64,000 nucleotides of DNA from Aneurinibacillus soli (lineage in GTDB: Bacteria; Bacillota; Bacilli; Aneurinibacillales; Aneurinibacillaceae). This document shows, piece by piece, positions 7,980-16,640 of this stretch. The stretch's first letter is position 1, and each line of letters opens with the position of its first letter. Under the pieces are notes generated by a model, which saw nothing but the letters and a program-made list of their open reading frames with translations, was not told the origin of the DNA and searched no databases. Both the position numbers and the translations under genes were made by a program. The stretch lies in assembly GCF_002355375.1 (NCBI RefSeq), contig NZ_AP017312.1:470001-534000 (forward strand). The letters are read 5' to 3'.

Positions 7980-8171
7980 CTTTGTTCGGGATTAATGATA
8001 CTTCCCGCCAGCCACACATAAAAAGCGGATTCAGCGTTACCGCGAGAACCGCAAGCTGTTTCTTGATCAACACGCGGACGGTTTCTTGAACTTACAAAAC
8101 CGTTTTTCACCTATACACAGCGCGACCAATGGATTCTCAACGTGGAGACAGGCATGGGATAAGGTGTTTGA
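7980..8171. other. intergenic region with a possible gene remnant
   Basis: One frame (about 8018-8160) is open and reads HKKRIQRYRENRKLFLDQHA and onward without a start or ribosome site. Its base composition is protein-like, so it could be the tail of a decayed gene. I cannot name it. Confidence 0.3.
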
Positions 8172-8428
8172 GGGTTTCCACTCAAACTGTGCTAGGAGCG
8201 GGATCGGGCGGGGCAACGGAACGCCTGTACGCGACTCCACAGCGGAAGGGGGCAGGCGAACGGGTCTTTGCCCACAAGCTTCGATGCGAATACATCGCGG
8301 GGCACCTTTTGTGGGCGAGTTCGCTTGGCACCTGGAGCGGACAGTCTATACTTCCCTGTAAGCGTACCGAAGTGACGAGGCCCCGCCCGATACCGCTTCC
8401 CCACCACACGTTGTCGATACCACAAAAA
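8172..8428 (+). repeat. dispersed structured element, copy A
   Basis: Full copy of a repeat family also found at 48209-48364, 48493-48737 and 50921-51177. The outer arm GCGGGATCGGGCGGGGC (8198-8214) pairs at 16 of 17 positions with 8380-8396. Nested inside are GTACGC/GCGTAC (8227-8232/8362-8367), GCGAAC/GTTCGC (8256-8261/8319-8324) and GCCCACAA/TTGTGGGC (8270-8277/8309-8316). The arms differ in sequence from the other copies but pair in the same places. The 3' end abuts the hcp terminator. It contains long open frames, but these exist because the repeat is GC-rich and are not conserved as proteins. Confidence 0.85.
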
Positions 8429-8469
8429 AAGCTGTCCCGTTCGCCATGTTCTGGCTCTTGGGACAGCTT
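8424..8469 (-). terminator. intrinsic terminator of hcp
   Basis: On the minus strand GCTGTCCC-type arms (8431-8438 with 8460-8467) form a long hairpin followed by a run of T (the A-run at 8424-8430). It lies five bases after the hcp stop. Confidence 0.85.
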
Positions 8470-8474
8470 CCCTC

Positions 8475-9773
8475 TTATTTTGCTGAGACAGTAAGCATTG
8501 CCTGCATATCTTCCTGTGCATTTGTAATCAGCTTCAGACCAAATGCCTCTTGAAGAACATTCAGTACACCTGGTGTGACGAATTCCGGCGGTTTTGGACC
8601 GATGCGGATATCCTGGATGCCAAGGCTGAACAAGCCAAGCAGGATCGCCACTGCTTTTTGTTCAAACCAGGACAGAACGATGCTAACTGGCAGTTCATTG
8701 ACTGTACAGCCGAATGCATCTGCGAGTGCCAGTGCGATTTTCACTGTGGAACCGGAGTTGTTGCACTGACCAAGGTCGATATAGCGCGGAATGTTAGTGC
8801 CCGGTACTGTACCATAATCCACATCGTTGAAACGGAACTTACCACAAGATGTAGTCAGGATCACAGTGTCTTGCGGAAGCGAGGTTGCCAGCTCCCGGTA
8901 GTATTCGCCGCCTTTGCCCGGTGCATCACAGCCTGCGATGACGAAGAAGCGCTGGATTTTGCCTGCTTTTACGGCATCGATAATTTCCGGTGCAATGCCG
9001 ATAACCGTCTCATGATGGAAGCCAGTTGTCAGTTTTTGCTCGGATTCGATGTTGGCTTCCGGCAGTTCAAGTGCGCGCTGGATAAGCGCGGTGAAGTCAT
9101 CATTTTCTACCTTCGTTACACCTTCAAGCCCTGCGATATCGTAAGAGAAGAAACGGTCTGCGTATGTGCCTTTGATTGGCATAACACAGTTCGTTGTGGC
9201 AAGAATCGCACCTGGGAACTCTTCGAACAGGCGGCGCTGGTCAAACCATGCTTTTCCGATGTTGCCTTTCAGGTGCGGGTATTTCTTAAGCTCTGGATAG
9301 CCGTGTGCTGGTAGCATCTCGGAGTGTGTATAGATATTAATGCCTTTGCCCTCAGATTGCTTAAGCAGTTCTTCAAGCGCAAACAAATTGTGTCCGGTTA
9401 CGATGATACATTTGCCTTCAATTTTATTCTGGGATACTTGTACCGGCTGCGGGATGCCGAAGCGGTCTGTGTGAGCGCGGTCGAGTACATCCATAATACG
9501 AACAGCTGCCTGGCCAACCTTCATCGCCATGTTAATATGTTCCTGAGTGTTAAAGTTGGAATTTGTCAGCGTCATATACAGCGCTTCTTGCGTGGTTTCT
9601 TCCACGAATGGATCGGTATAGCCAAGCTGACGTGCGTGTGTCGCATATGCTGCGATTCCTTTTAACCCAAAGATCATAATGTCTTGCAAACTAGCAATGT
9701 CCTCGTTTTTGCCGCATACCCCGATTACTTTACAGCCGCCGCTTGGCGTTTGTTCACATTGATAACAGAACAT
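8475..9773 (-). CDS. hcp: hydroxylamine reductase (hybrid-cluster protein), short class III-type
   Basis: 432 residues. Cys3, Cys6, Cys14 and Cys20 (MFCYQCEQTPSGGCKVIGVC) form the N-terminal iron-sulfur site. Ligands of the hybrid cluster can be followed in order: the Glu of THSEMLPAHGYP, the Cys of TTNCVMP, GCDAPGKGG, TSCGKF and GQCNNS, and the E-x-K of WFEQKA. At 432 rather than about 550 residues it lacks part of the helical domain, like the shorter class of the family. Hcp proteins reduce hydroxylamine in vitro and are linked to nitric oxide and nitrosative stress under low oxygen. An Fnr-type box in front of the gene supports anaerobic induction. Confidence 0.95.
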   Translation of the reverse strand: MFCYQCEQTPSGGCKVIGVCGKNEDIASLQDIMIFGLKGIAAYATHARQLGYTDPFVEETTQEALYMTLTNSNFNTQEHINMAMKVGQAAVRIMDVLDRAHTDRFGIPQPVQVSQNKIEGKCIIVTGHNLFALEELLKQSEGKGINIYTHSEMLPAHGYPELKKYPHLKGNIGKAWFDQRRLFEEFPGAILATTNCVMPIKGTYADRFFSYDIAGLEGVTKVENDDFTALIQRALELPEANIESEQKLTTGFHHETVIGIAPEIIDAVKAGKIQRFFVIAGCDAPGKGGEYYRELATSLPQDTVILTTSCGKFRFNDVDYGTVPGTNIPRYIDLGQCNNSGSTVKIALALADAFGCTVNELPVSIVLSWFEQKAVAILLGLFSLGIQDIRIGPKPPEFVTPGVLNVLQEAFGLKLITNAQEDMQAMLTVSAK

Positions 9774-9835
9774 CCCTTATATCCCCCTTTACGAGTTCGC
9801 TTCTCTTCTAAAGTGGAGAAGCACCGTATACGTAT

Positions 9836-9878
9836 ACTATAATTGAGGGGAAGGAATGCGAATGTGATACATGTCACA
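9836..9878 (-). promoter_or_regulatory. Fnr/CRP-type box and promoter of hcp
   Basis: The box TGTGA-N6-TCACA (9863-9878) has perfect half-sites. On the minus strand a -10 TATAGT (9841-9836) follows it. If transcription starts about seven bases after the -10 (near 9829), the box is centred at about -41.5, the standard class II activator position for Fnr. A GTATACGTATAC palindrome lies next to the start region, and a GCTTCTC/GAGAAGC hairpin lies in the leader (9799-9821). Confidence 0.7.
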
Positions 9879-9903
9879 CGACGGGACTGTTCACAAAATT
9901 GCC

Positions 9904-10470
9904 CTATTGTGCGGCCGCCAGTTTTTCGATGGCTTCTTTAATGTGTGTCGCTGCTTCTTCATGTTTGATGCCGTCTTCGAGCTGGACAGGTGGGCCGAAT
10001 ACAACGCCTGCCGGCTGGAACCAGCCGCGTTTGGCTCCATGAATGTATACAGGAACAACCGGTGCTTTGCTTTTGCTAACGATAAAGCCGATGCCTTTCT
10101 TCGCTTCCTGCATCTCACCGTTCTGGGAGCGGGTGCCTTCGATGAAGATGGAGAACAAGCCACCGTCTTGAATGAGCTTCAACGTATATTTAAGTGATTT
10201 GAGGTCAGCTTGTCCGCGCTTTACGGGGAAAGCTCCCATCTCAGTGATGAGCCAGGCGAAGAAGCGCTTGTGGAATAATTCCTCTTTGGCCATGATGTAC
10301 ATTTTACGCGGTGTATGAGTGCCGACCAATAATGAATCGTAGTTGCTCGTGTGATTCATTGCCAGAATGCAGCCGCCTTCGCGCGGGATATTTTCAATTC
10401 CGTCAATGCGAACACGGAAGCGGATATGCAGCCACAACTTTACGCAATTTCGGACGATTGTATAAACCAT
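9904..10470 (-). CDS. plsC: 1-acyl-sn-glycerol-3-phosphate acyltransferase (PlsC family)
   Basis: 188 residues, start behind AGAGGAG. It makes phosphatidate from lysophosphatidate at the membrane. Motif I is NHTSNYD (HX4D), motif III is FIEGTRS (EGTR), and a KRG substrate-binding segment lies between them. A hydrophobic N-terminal stretch fits membrane association. It is transcribed towards hcp with no clear terminator between, but hcp has its own promoter. The length is on the short side but normal for Bacillales PlsC. Confidence 0.93.
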   Translation of the reverse strand: MVYTIVRNCVKLWLHIRFRVRIDGIENIPREGGCILAMNHTSNYDSLLVGTHTPRKMYIMAKEELFHKRFFAWLITEMGAFPVKRGQADLKSLKYTLKLIQDGGLFSIFIEGTRSQNGEMQEAKKGIGFIVSKSKAPVVPVYIHGAKRGWFQPAGVVFGPPVQLEDGIKHEEAATHIKEAIEKLAAAQ

Positions 10471-10578
10471 ATCTTTTAACTCCTCTATAATGTTTTTTCT
10501 GATTATAGCATGAGATTTTAGTACCTGATACTAATTTGAAGAAATTCTTTCATGAACAATGGTTGGAAAAGGAGTGGC

Positions 10579-11247
10579 ATGATGACGGAAAAACAATACG
10601 GCATTATATTTGACATGGATAATACGCTGCTACAGTCTCGAATTGATTTTGGCGGTATGAAGCGAGCGGTGTTTGAGGAGATCGTAAGCAGAGGGCTGTG
10701 TGCAGGTGATCTAGCGTGGCAGGACCATACAGCTTCCCAGTTGATCGAGCTGGCCCGGCAGTCGGGGAAGATGACAAAAGAGGCAGAAGGAGTGATCTGG
10801 GAGGCGGTGGAGCGATTTGAACGAGAAGGGATGCGTGAGGCTATACTAGAGCCGCATGTTCTGGATATGCTGACGGATCTGTATGATTATGGCTATCTTA
10901 TCATACTAACGAACAACGCTCGCTCCGCTGCGGTTGAGGCGCTTACGCGGACAGGGATTGCCCACTACTTCGATCATATAGCCGGGCGGGAACAGATGAC
11001 GGCACTCAAACCGTCTCCATCCGGGATTTTGCATGTGTTGAACCAGTATTTGCATGTGCCAGAAGAGCGGTGGACGTTCGTTGGGGACTCATGGATTGAC
11101 GGCAAAGCGGCACAAGATGGAGGCATCCGCTTCTTTTTGTATCGAGGAGATTCGGAAGAAATGGCGCGGCGCGGTGTCCGTCCTCATGTGCATATTCGGC
11201 ATATGAGCGAGCTTGGCGGACATGTACGGGATCAGGAAGGGCGATGA
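10579..11247 (+). CDS. HAD-superfamily hydrolase
   Basis: 222 residues. AAAAGGAG precedes two adjacent ATG codons (10579 and 10582); either could be used. The order of HAD motifs is FDMDNTLL (nucleophile Asp and acid/base Asp), ILTNNARS (motif II), KPSPSGI (motif III Lys) and FVGDSWIDGKAA (motif IV), with a helical cap between motifs I and II as in phosphoglycolate phosphatase or beta-phosphoglucomutase relatives. The substrate cannot be told from sequence. It is divergent from plsC. Confidence 0.88.
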   Translation: MMTEKQYGIIFDMDNTLLQSRIDFGGMKRAVFEEIVSRGLCAGDLAWQDHTASQLIELARQSGKMTKEAEGVIWEAVERFEREGMREAILEPHVLDMLTDLYDYGYLIILTNNARSAAVEALTRTGIAHYFDHIAGREQMTALKPSPSGILHVLNQYLHVPEERWTFVGDSWIDGKAAQDGGIRFFLYRGDSEEMARRGVRPHVHIRHMSELGGHVRDQEGR

Positions 11248-11266
11248 CAGAGACAGGCATCTGTTC

Positions 11267-12103
11267 TTATGATTCAAGTGTAAGCGCAAGACGGTCAATT
11301 AATTCGTTCTGTGTAAACGGAGTAGCACGCCCTGGTTGGATAATTTGAAGCATAAAAGGACGGTACGGATTTTTCATATGATAGTAGCCCGGAATACGCA
11401 TCGTACGGGATAAGTTCCATATATTTGGATCGGACTGAAATTTGTGGCTTAACGCTTGCTGAATTGGGGAGAATTGCTTCACATCTCCATTCCGGATTGG
11501 CCAGTAAATATGATAGCCGTTGAGTGTTTCCACAATCATCGCGTCTGTCAGATCAGGCATATGCTGATGCAGGAATTGTTGTTTGAGATGCTGAACATGG
11601 GATTCTGTACGAATTCCGGTCAGATGGAATAGCCCGCCTGATTCTCTACAGGATACATCTGTGACCGGATCTTTCTCATCATGCTGAAAGGCTTCTGCGA
11701 TCACGTCTGCTTCTTCGCGTGATGATGCTTGTGCCGTGCGTTTATTGAGATCAACATCAATGAACTGCGCCCGTATCCGTCGGATGCTCTCTTTCTTTGT
11801 GCCTCCGCCGTTAATGACCATATGTACGCCATATCCTTTTATATTGCTTTGATACGGATTGATCAAGGTATTTCGTGAGTTTGTAAAACGGACCTGTAAA
11901 ACTGATTTTTCAATATCTTTATAGGGGCGGGACAGATTGATGGCTACTTTTTTGGAAAGAGGAGAAGAGTTGTCATCAATCAGACGAAACCAGAGTGTTT
12001 CCCGTTCGCTAATGCATAGTGCCTGTAGAAAGGCATGAAGATGTCGGGAACGCTCCTGAATGAAAGGGGAAATGGGACGTTTCCGCTTATTCTGTGATGT
12101 CAT
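11267..12103 (-). CDS. stand-alone archaeo-eukaryotic primase (RepB-primase)-like protein
   Basis: 278 residues. Core motifs of the archaeo-eukaryotic primase fold can be followed: QFIDVDLN (Asp116 and Asp118, catalytic metal site), NGYHIYWPI (His198) and LSRTMRIPGYYHMKN (residues 231-245; Arg233 and Arg236), the same order as in RepB/bifunctional primase-polymerase proteins of plasmids and phages. No helicase domain is fused, and no replication, integrase or phage gene lies nearby. It has a GGAGGAGG-type ribosome site. It may be a relic of an integrated element or a domesticated primase or repair enzyme. The family call is from motifs only. Confidence 0.65.
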   Translation of the reverse strand: MTSQNKRKRPISPFIQERSRHLHAFLQALCISERETLWFRLIDDNSSPLSKKVAINLSRPYKDIEKSVLQVRFTNSRNTLINPYQSNIKGYGVHMVINGGGTKKESIRRIRAQFIDVDLNKRTAQASSREEADVIAEAFQHDEKDPVTDVSCRESGGLFHLTGIRTESHVQHLKQQFLHQHMPDLTDAMIVETLNGYHIYWPIRNGDVKQFSPIQQALSHKFQSDPNIWNLSRTMRIPGYYHMKNPYRPFMLQIIQPGRATPFTQNELIDRLALTLES

Positions 12104-12188
12104 ACCGTCCTCCTCCTTCCCCGTAGTATTGCTGTATTCTATTCGGTTCTAGCAATTCCGGTCATAGAATACGAGAAAAAGGGGCATA

Positions 12189-12668
12189 CTATGCATCTTT
12201 GGAGATAGAGCCGCATATAGCGCGAGTAAGGGAGACGAGATGCTGTGGGTTCAGGAGAACCTGGCAGCCGCGTACCCCGGCGCTAATCGAGATCGTACCA
12301 AACGAAAGCGCTATTTCTTCCAGGAAAAACGGATATTTTTTCTTTAATCCAAGTGGAGAGACGCCGCCACGGATGTAGCCGGTAAGAGGCTGAACATCTT
12401 TGAGCGGGACGACCTCTGCTTTTTTATTTCCGCTGAGTGACGCCAATGCTTTTAAATCAAGCTCCTTATCACCGGGAATACAGGCGAGAAGAACGCCGGT
12501 TTTATCTCCGCGCGCGACGAGAGTTTTATAAACTTGCGGCAGCGGAAAATTAATTTTGGCAGCTACCGTACCTGCCGAGAGATCCGATTCATCAACCGTA
12601 TAGTTCCGTAATTCGTATGGTATTTTATTCTGATCGAGCTGACGTACCGCATTTGTTTTTTGTGCCAT
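12189..12668 (-). CDS. ybaK: YbaK/EbsC-type aminoacyl-tRNA deacylase
   Basis: 159 residues from the ATG at 12668 (GGAGGTTTCTC upstream; a longer open frame to 12824 has no such site). It resembles Cys-tRNA(Pro) deacylase YbaK, which hydrolyses tRNA-Pro mischarged with cysteine. Signatures: an N-terminal NAVRQLDQNKIPYE segment, VYKTLVARGDK with the conserved catalytic-site Lys, a PGDKELDLKAL stretch and the glycine-rich GYIRGGVSPLG loop. Confidence 0.9.
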   Translation of the reverse strand: MAQKTNAVRQLDQNKIPYELRNYTVDESDLSAGTVAAKINFPLPQVYKTLVARGDKTGVLLACIPGDKELDLKALASLSGNKKAEVVPLKDVQPLTGYIRGGVSPLGLKKKYPFFLEEIALSFGTISISAGVRGCQVLLNPQHLVSLTRAICGSISKDA

Positions 12669-12730
12669 GAGAAACCTCCTACAGACATATGAGTATCGAT
12701 TTCTATTGTAGCAAATTACAAAAAATGCAC

Positions 12731-12760
12731 AAAAAAAGGATGGCAGTTGTGTTCCATCCC
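12731..12760 (-). terminator. intrinsic terminator
   Basis: On the minus strand GGATGG (12759-12754) pairs with CCATCC (12743-12738) and is followed by seven T. It ends the small gene that stops at 12769. Confidence 0.8.
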
Positions 12761-12768
12761 GTAACGTG

Positions 12769-13110
12769 CTATTTCGAAGCGGCAGCGAGAAGTTTTTCGA
12801 GAAGCCCTCGCAGATAGGCACCATGTCCAGTAGATAGGTGTTCTAAACGATATAGATGGCTCCAGAGAGAGTTGTATGTAGAACGGTATTGCTGTGGCGG
12901 AATGTTGTTGAATACGTGCTGGAGATGTACAAGACGAAAGCGGATATAGTTGCGATGATCTAGGCGATTTTGAAGATCTCCCATATCGATCCGAATAATT
13001 TGCTTGTTTATTTCATGAAGTAGAGTCTCGATCATCTCTTGATGACTCTGGAAATATCGACCGTCATACAGCAATCCTTTTTGAAGTGGTTCTTCCTTTA
13101 GCAAATTCAT
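12769..13110 (-). CDS. small helical protein of unknown function
   Basis: 113 residues from the ATG at 13110, seven bases after AAAGGA (a TTG at 13134 would add eight residues). It is predicted all-helical and soluble, with charged, Leu-rich repeats of helix-like pattern (EMIETLLHEINKQIIRID and LWSHLYRLEHL). No motif is recognised. It has its own terminator and probably its own promoter, divergent from the chemoreceptor gene. Confidence 0.65.
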   Translation of the reverse strand: MNLLKEEPLQKGLLYDGRYFQSHQEMIETLLHEINKQIIRIDMGDLQNRLDHRNYIRFRLVHLQHVFNNIPPQQYRSTYNSLWSHLYRLEHLSTGHGAYLRGLLEKLLAAASK

Positions 13111-13173
13111 ATAGTAATCCTTTCTATTTCTCAAGTCCCATTAGATTATAGCATCACAAAAGAACCATAGAGG

Positions 13174-13224
13174 CTACAATGCATGAATTGCACTATGCAA
13201 ATATTACAATGTAACGCATTGTAG
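13174..13224. promoter_or_regulatory. inverted repeat between divergent genes
   Basis: CTACAATGC (13174-13182) is the exact reverse complement of GCATTGTAG (13216-13224). A second small palindrome TTACAATGTAA lies inside. It is placed between the divergent helical-protein gene and the chemoreceptor gene, and could be a regulator site for either. Confidence 0.4.
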
Positions 13225-13324
13225 AAGTAGATGTTTTTTTAGATTTGTAGATGTTTTCGTATATTATAATGTTAAATGCACTTCAAAATATTAAAGAGAA
13301 AAAAGTGGGGAGATGGTTTGAAAG

Positions 13325-15010
13325 ATGAAAATTAGTCAAAAGTTGCTAGGGGGATTTGGAGTTATCTTGCTACTTCTAGCTATATTGGTAGGAGTAAGCT
13401 ATTATGAGTTCCACAATGTAGATCAAACATATAGCGAATTGATTAGTAAAGAAGATGAGAAAATAATACTCATAACAGAAGCAAATTCACTTGTAAATGA
13501 ACAATCAAAAGCAGTTCGCGGGTATTTGCTGTTAGGAGATGAAACTGCTTTACAATCGTATGAAAAAGCCAATAGTCGATACCAGGAAGTTAGCAAAAGC
13601 TTAGAAGGATTATTGGTGACAGAGAAAGGGAAAAGTTTACTCGCTGAGATGAATAAACTGAACGACGACTATGGTGTTATTGCACAACAGTTAATTGCCT
13701 ATAAAAAACAAAATAAGGTTACGGAATACCAGCAACTTGTGAAAACACAAGAGCGCGACGCCGCGCGTAAGTTTACGGAAAAAGCGCAGGAGTTCAAAAA
13801 GTTTGTTGGGGATTATGTCCAAACGGTAAGTAATGAAACAAGTATAAGAGTACAGGCGGTTAAGCAGTTCCTGATTATGCTTGCAGGAGTCGCCATTATT
13901 GTGGGGACTGTGATAGCTGTTATGATTAATCGAATCATCTCCAGACCGATTATAGCCATTACAAACGCGGCGAAAGAACTTGGGGCAGGAAACCTTACGA
14001 TTGAGGATGTACAAGTTAAAGGTAAGGATGAGATTGGAGAGCTAGCCGTAGCGTTTAATCAGACAAAGAATGACCTGCGCGATCTGATTAAAAAGGTACA
14101 ATCCAATGCGGAACAGGTCGCCGCTTCGTCGGAAGAGTTATTTGCCAGTTCCGAGCAGGCAGCACAAGCGACTAACCATGTCTCCTCTGTCGTTGAAGAG
14201 GTTGCCAGTGGGTCAGAAACACAAACACGTGGCATGGATGAAACCAAACGTGCCATTGAAGAAAATGCGATCGCGATTCAACGAATTGCGGAATCGACTT
14301 CTGCCGTATCTGATTCGGCTATGGAAGTGCTTACCGAATCCAAACAAGGGAATGAAATTATTAAACGCACCATTAAACAGATGGAAGAAATCCAAGCTTC
14401 GGTTAAAGAGTCAGCCGATGTGGTTCGTACCCTGGGAGAAAACTCGAAAGAAATTGGCAATATTGTTGAAACGATTAACCAAATTGCGGAACAAACCAAC
14501 TTGCTGGCGCTTAATGCGGCGATAGAAGCCGCACGTGCTGGTGAGCATGGTAAAGGATTCGCTGTTGTGGCCGATGAGGTTCGGAAGCTGGCTGAACAGT
14601 CGAGACAATCTACGGAGCAGATCGCTTCATTAATTGAAGGAATTCAACAAAACACAGCACATGCTGTACAGGCTATGGAGAAGGGAACGAAAGATGTAGA
14701 AGCGGGAACGGCAGTAGCCAATGATGCAGGAGAAGCATTTCAACATATCTTATTCTCTGTTGAACAGGCGGTTGAGGGGATGCAGGAAGTATCGGCAGCA
14801 ACAGAAGAAATCTCTGCCAGCACCCAGCAGGTTACAGCTTCTGTAGAGCAGATGGCGGATATTGCTTCAGGCATCTCGGAAAGCATGCAAGGAGTAGCAG
14901 CTTCTTCGGAGGAGCAGTTGGCATCAGCCGAAGAAATCACGGCAGCAGCTGAAAGCCTGAGTAACTTAGCACAAGAGTTACAGCACGAGGTAAGCCAGTT
15001 TAACGTGTAA
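13325..15010 (+). CDS. methyl-accepting chemotaxis protein with four-helix sensor
   Basis: 561 residues. Transmembrane helix 1 is at about 8-28, then a helical extracellular sensor (about 30-180) of the four-helix-bundle (4HB_MCP) type, transmembrane helix 2 at about 182-203, HAMP to about 257, and a cytoplasmic coiled coil. The kinase-control tip (about 387-420) contains the highly conserved [20 protein letters not shown]. Glu/Gln-rich methylation regions flank it. The ligand is unknown. It is monocistronic, with a terminator directly after it. Confidence 0.95.
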   Translation: MKISQKLLGGFGVILLLLAILVGVSYYEFHNVDQTYSELISKEDEKIILITEANSLVNEQSKAVRGYLLLGDETALQSYEKANSRYQEVSKSLEGLLVTEKGKSLLAEMNKLNDDYGVIAQQLIAYKKQNKVTEYQQLVKTQERDAARKFTEKAQEFKKFVGDYVQTVSNETSIRVQAVKQFLIMLAGVAIIVGTVIAVMINRIISRPIIAITNAAKELGAGNLTIEDVQVKGKDEIGELAVAFNQTKNDLRDLIKKVQSNAEQVAASSEELFASSEQAAQATNHVSSVVEEVASGSETQTRGMDETKRAIEENAIAIQRIAESTSAVSDSAMEVLTESKQGNEIIKRTIKQMEEIQASVKESADVVRTLGENSKEIGNIVETINQIAEQTNLLALNAAIEAARAGEHGKGFAVVADEVRKLAEQSRQSTEQIASLIEGIQQNTAHAVQAMEKGTKDVEAGTAVANDAGEAFQHILFSVEQAVEGMQEVSAATEEISASTQQVTASVEQMADIASGISESMQGVAASSEEQLASAEEITAAAESLSNLAQELQHEVSQFNV

Positions 15011-15020
15011 AGAGAGACAT

Positions 15021-15065
15021 AAAAGCCTGACATATCTTCCTATTAGGGAGAAGGTCAGGCTTTTA
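15021..15065 (+). terminator. intrinsic terminator
   Basis: AAAAGCCTGAC (15021-15031) pairs with GTCAGGCTTTT (15054-15064). Confidence 0.88.
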
Positions 15066-15139
15066 CTTTGCGCCGAAGAAACCTAAACGATGGTAAAATG
15101 AAAGGTAATGATAAGAACAAGTAAAGAGGGAGATTATTT

Positions 15140-16552
15140 GTGTATAGAACTGGAGAAACGAATTACCCGGGCGAGCCACCATTTGGGGTACAGGATGGGT
15201 TAATACTTGAGCATTATGGCGTAAATGAACTGCATTTTGATTCTGTTAAAAGCTATCGGAGCCGCTTTCTTTCTGCTAGACCGGATCATCCGTGGAACGG
15301 TCTGGAGACGAAAGAGTTTCTCTATAAAATCGGGGCATGGGGGAAACTGCGTGATACTGGCAAAGAGGGACTGACGCTTGCCGGGCTGCTGATGTTTAGT
15401 GAAGAGCGGATGATTACCGAGGTGCTCCCGCATTATTTCCTGGAATATCGCAGCGCCGAAGGGACGGGTTTTGGAGATGAGAGATGGACGGACAGAGTGA
15501 CTTCACAGGATGGAACGTGGTCAGGTAATTTATACGAATTTTATTTTCTAGTTATGCCGCGCCTAACATCCCGTCTTCGGATTCCATTCCAGGTGGACGG
15601 TTTTGTGCGCCGTGATGAAACAGACATACACACCGCACTGCGCGAAGCTTTTGTAAATACATTGATTCATACGGATTACTATGGGGAACGCGGGATTGTT
15701 ATTGAGCGTGAGGAAGCAGAGTTTGTATTTGCTAATCCGGGTTCATTCCGAATTGCTGAAGCCCAGGCATTTGCCGGTGGTACAAGTGATATAAGAAATC
15801 CGAATCTGAGTAAAATGTTTTTGCTGATCGGGCTTGGCGAGCGGGCTGGTTCTGGATTTTTCACCATTCGACAGACGTGGGAAGCAAATAACTGGGCAAT
15901 CCCTGAAATTTTGCGCCAGGAAGATCCTGCTCGAACGATTTTGACATTGCGAACAATTGATGCAGAAACAGTGGAAAAAGCGAGTGATTCCCGAACAATG
16001 CGGAACTCCGTAAATAACGATACTCCTATAATAGATGAAATCGAGGACTCCTCGAATAAGGATTGGGAACTATTAAACAAGGAGTTTATCTCCTATAACA
16101 AAGAGTACGACTCCGTAAATAACGGAGAAAACTCCTTGAATAAAGCTTCGTACTCCTTGAATAATAACGAAAACTCCTTGAATAATACGTCTGGCTCCTA
16201 TAATAAAAAAGATTCAGAGAGTGTGCCAGAAAATCAGGAAGAAGAATCGGGGGATGAAGAGGAGCTGGAGACTGAGCCGCATATGCCTGTTACCTGGGAG
16301 CAGATCTGGGAGATGGGAGAATTGGCGCGGAAGCGAAAACGGCTCAATCCTTCTATTATGGAAAATCTACTAGTAGAATTGTGTGCACAGAAGCCACTTA
16401 TGCTCAAAGAGCTTGCGCAGCTGACTGAACGGACTCCAGATGGCCTGCGAAATAATTATTTATCCAAGCTGGTGAAAGAGCATCGCCTTCATCTTCGCTA
16501 CCCAGATCAGATCAATCATCCGCGCCAGGCATATATTTCCACGAAAAACTAA
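15140..16552 (+). CDS. Schlafen/AlbA-type ATP-binding protein (COG2865-like), lacking the N-terminal AlbA_2 domain
   Basis: 470 residues from a GTG start (AGAGGGAG upstream). The body matches the GHKL-like ATP-binding part of COG2865 regulators: REAFVNTLIHTDYYGERG, FANPGSFR, SDIRNPNLSKMF and LGERAGSG. In most relatives an AlbA_2/Schlafen DNA-binding domain of about 120 residues precedes this part. Here the protein begins just after where it should end, and the region upstream is a terminator and promoter, so the domain is missing rather than misannotated. Residues about 290-360 are an Asn/Ser-rich low-complexity linker made of degenerate repeats, followed by an acidic stretch and a C-terminal winged-helix-like segment (MLKELAQLTERTPDGLRNNY). 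Confidence 0.8.
   Translation: MYRTGETNYPGEPPFGVQDGLILEHYGVNELHFDSVKSYRSRFLSARPDHPWNGLETKEFLYKIGAWGKLRDTGKEGLTLAGLLMFSEERMITEVLPHYFLEYRSAEGTGFGDERWTDRVTSQDGTWSGNLYEFYFLVMPRLTSRLRIPFQVDGFVRRDETDIHTALREAFVNTLIHTDYYGERGIVIEREEAEFVFANPGSFRIAEAQAFAGGTSDIRNPNLSKMFLLIGLGERAGSGFFTIRQTWEANNWAIPEILRQEDPARTILTLRTIDAETVEKASDSRTMRNSVNNDTPIIDEIEDSSNKDWELLNKEFISYNKEYDSVNNGENSLNKASYSLNNNENSLNNTSGSYNKKDSESVPENQEEESGDEEELETEPHMPVTWEQIWEMGELARKRKRLNPSIMENLLVELCAQKPLMLKELAQLTERTPDGLRNNYLSKLVKEHRLHLRYPDQINHPRQAYISTKN
16005..16208 (+). repeat. degenerate tandem repeat inside the COG2865-like gene
   Basis: A short unit close to CTCCTTGAATAA(TAACGA) recurs about ten times at irregular spacing and encodes S-L/V/Y-N-N/K steps (for example SLNNNENSLNNTSGSYNKK). 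It is in frame throughout, and its sequence is much more AT-rich than the rest of the gene. Confidence 0.75.
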
Positions 16553-16640
16553 GAAAGTGGTTAATTTATGGAGAGAATTACATAAAAAGGTCGTGTATAA
16601 TTAAGCAATCAGAATCATTAATAAGGAGCGTGAATGAATC

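Noticed and set aside
8086-8521. Several 75-120 codon frames over repeat copy A
   Set aside because: They are different frames of a GC-rich repeat. The same segments exist in non-coding contexts in copies C and D, and pairing rather than protein sequence is conserved.
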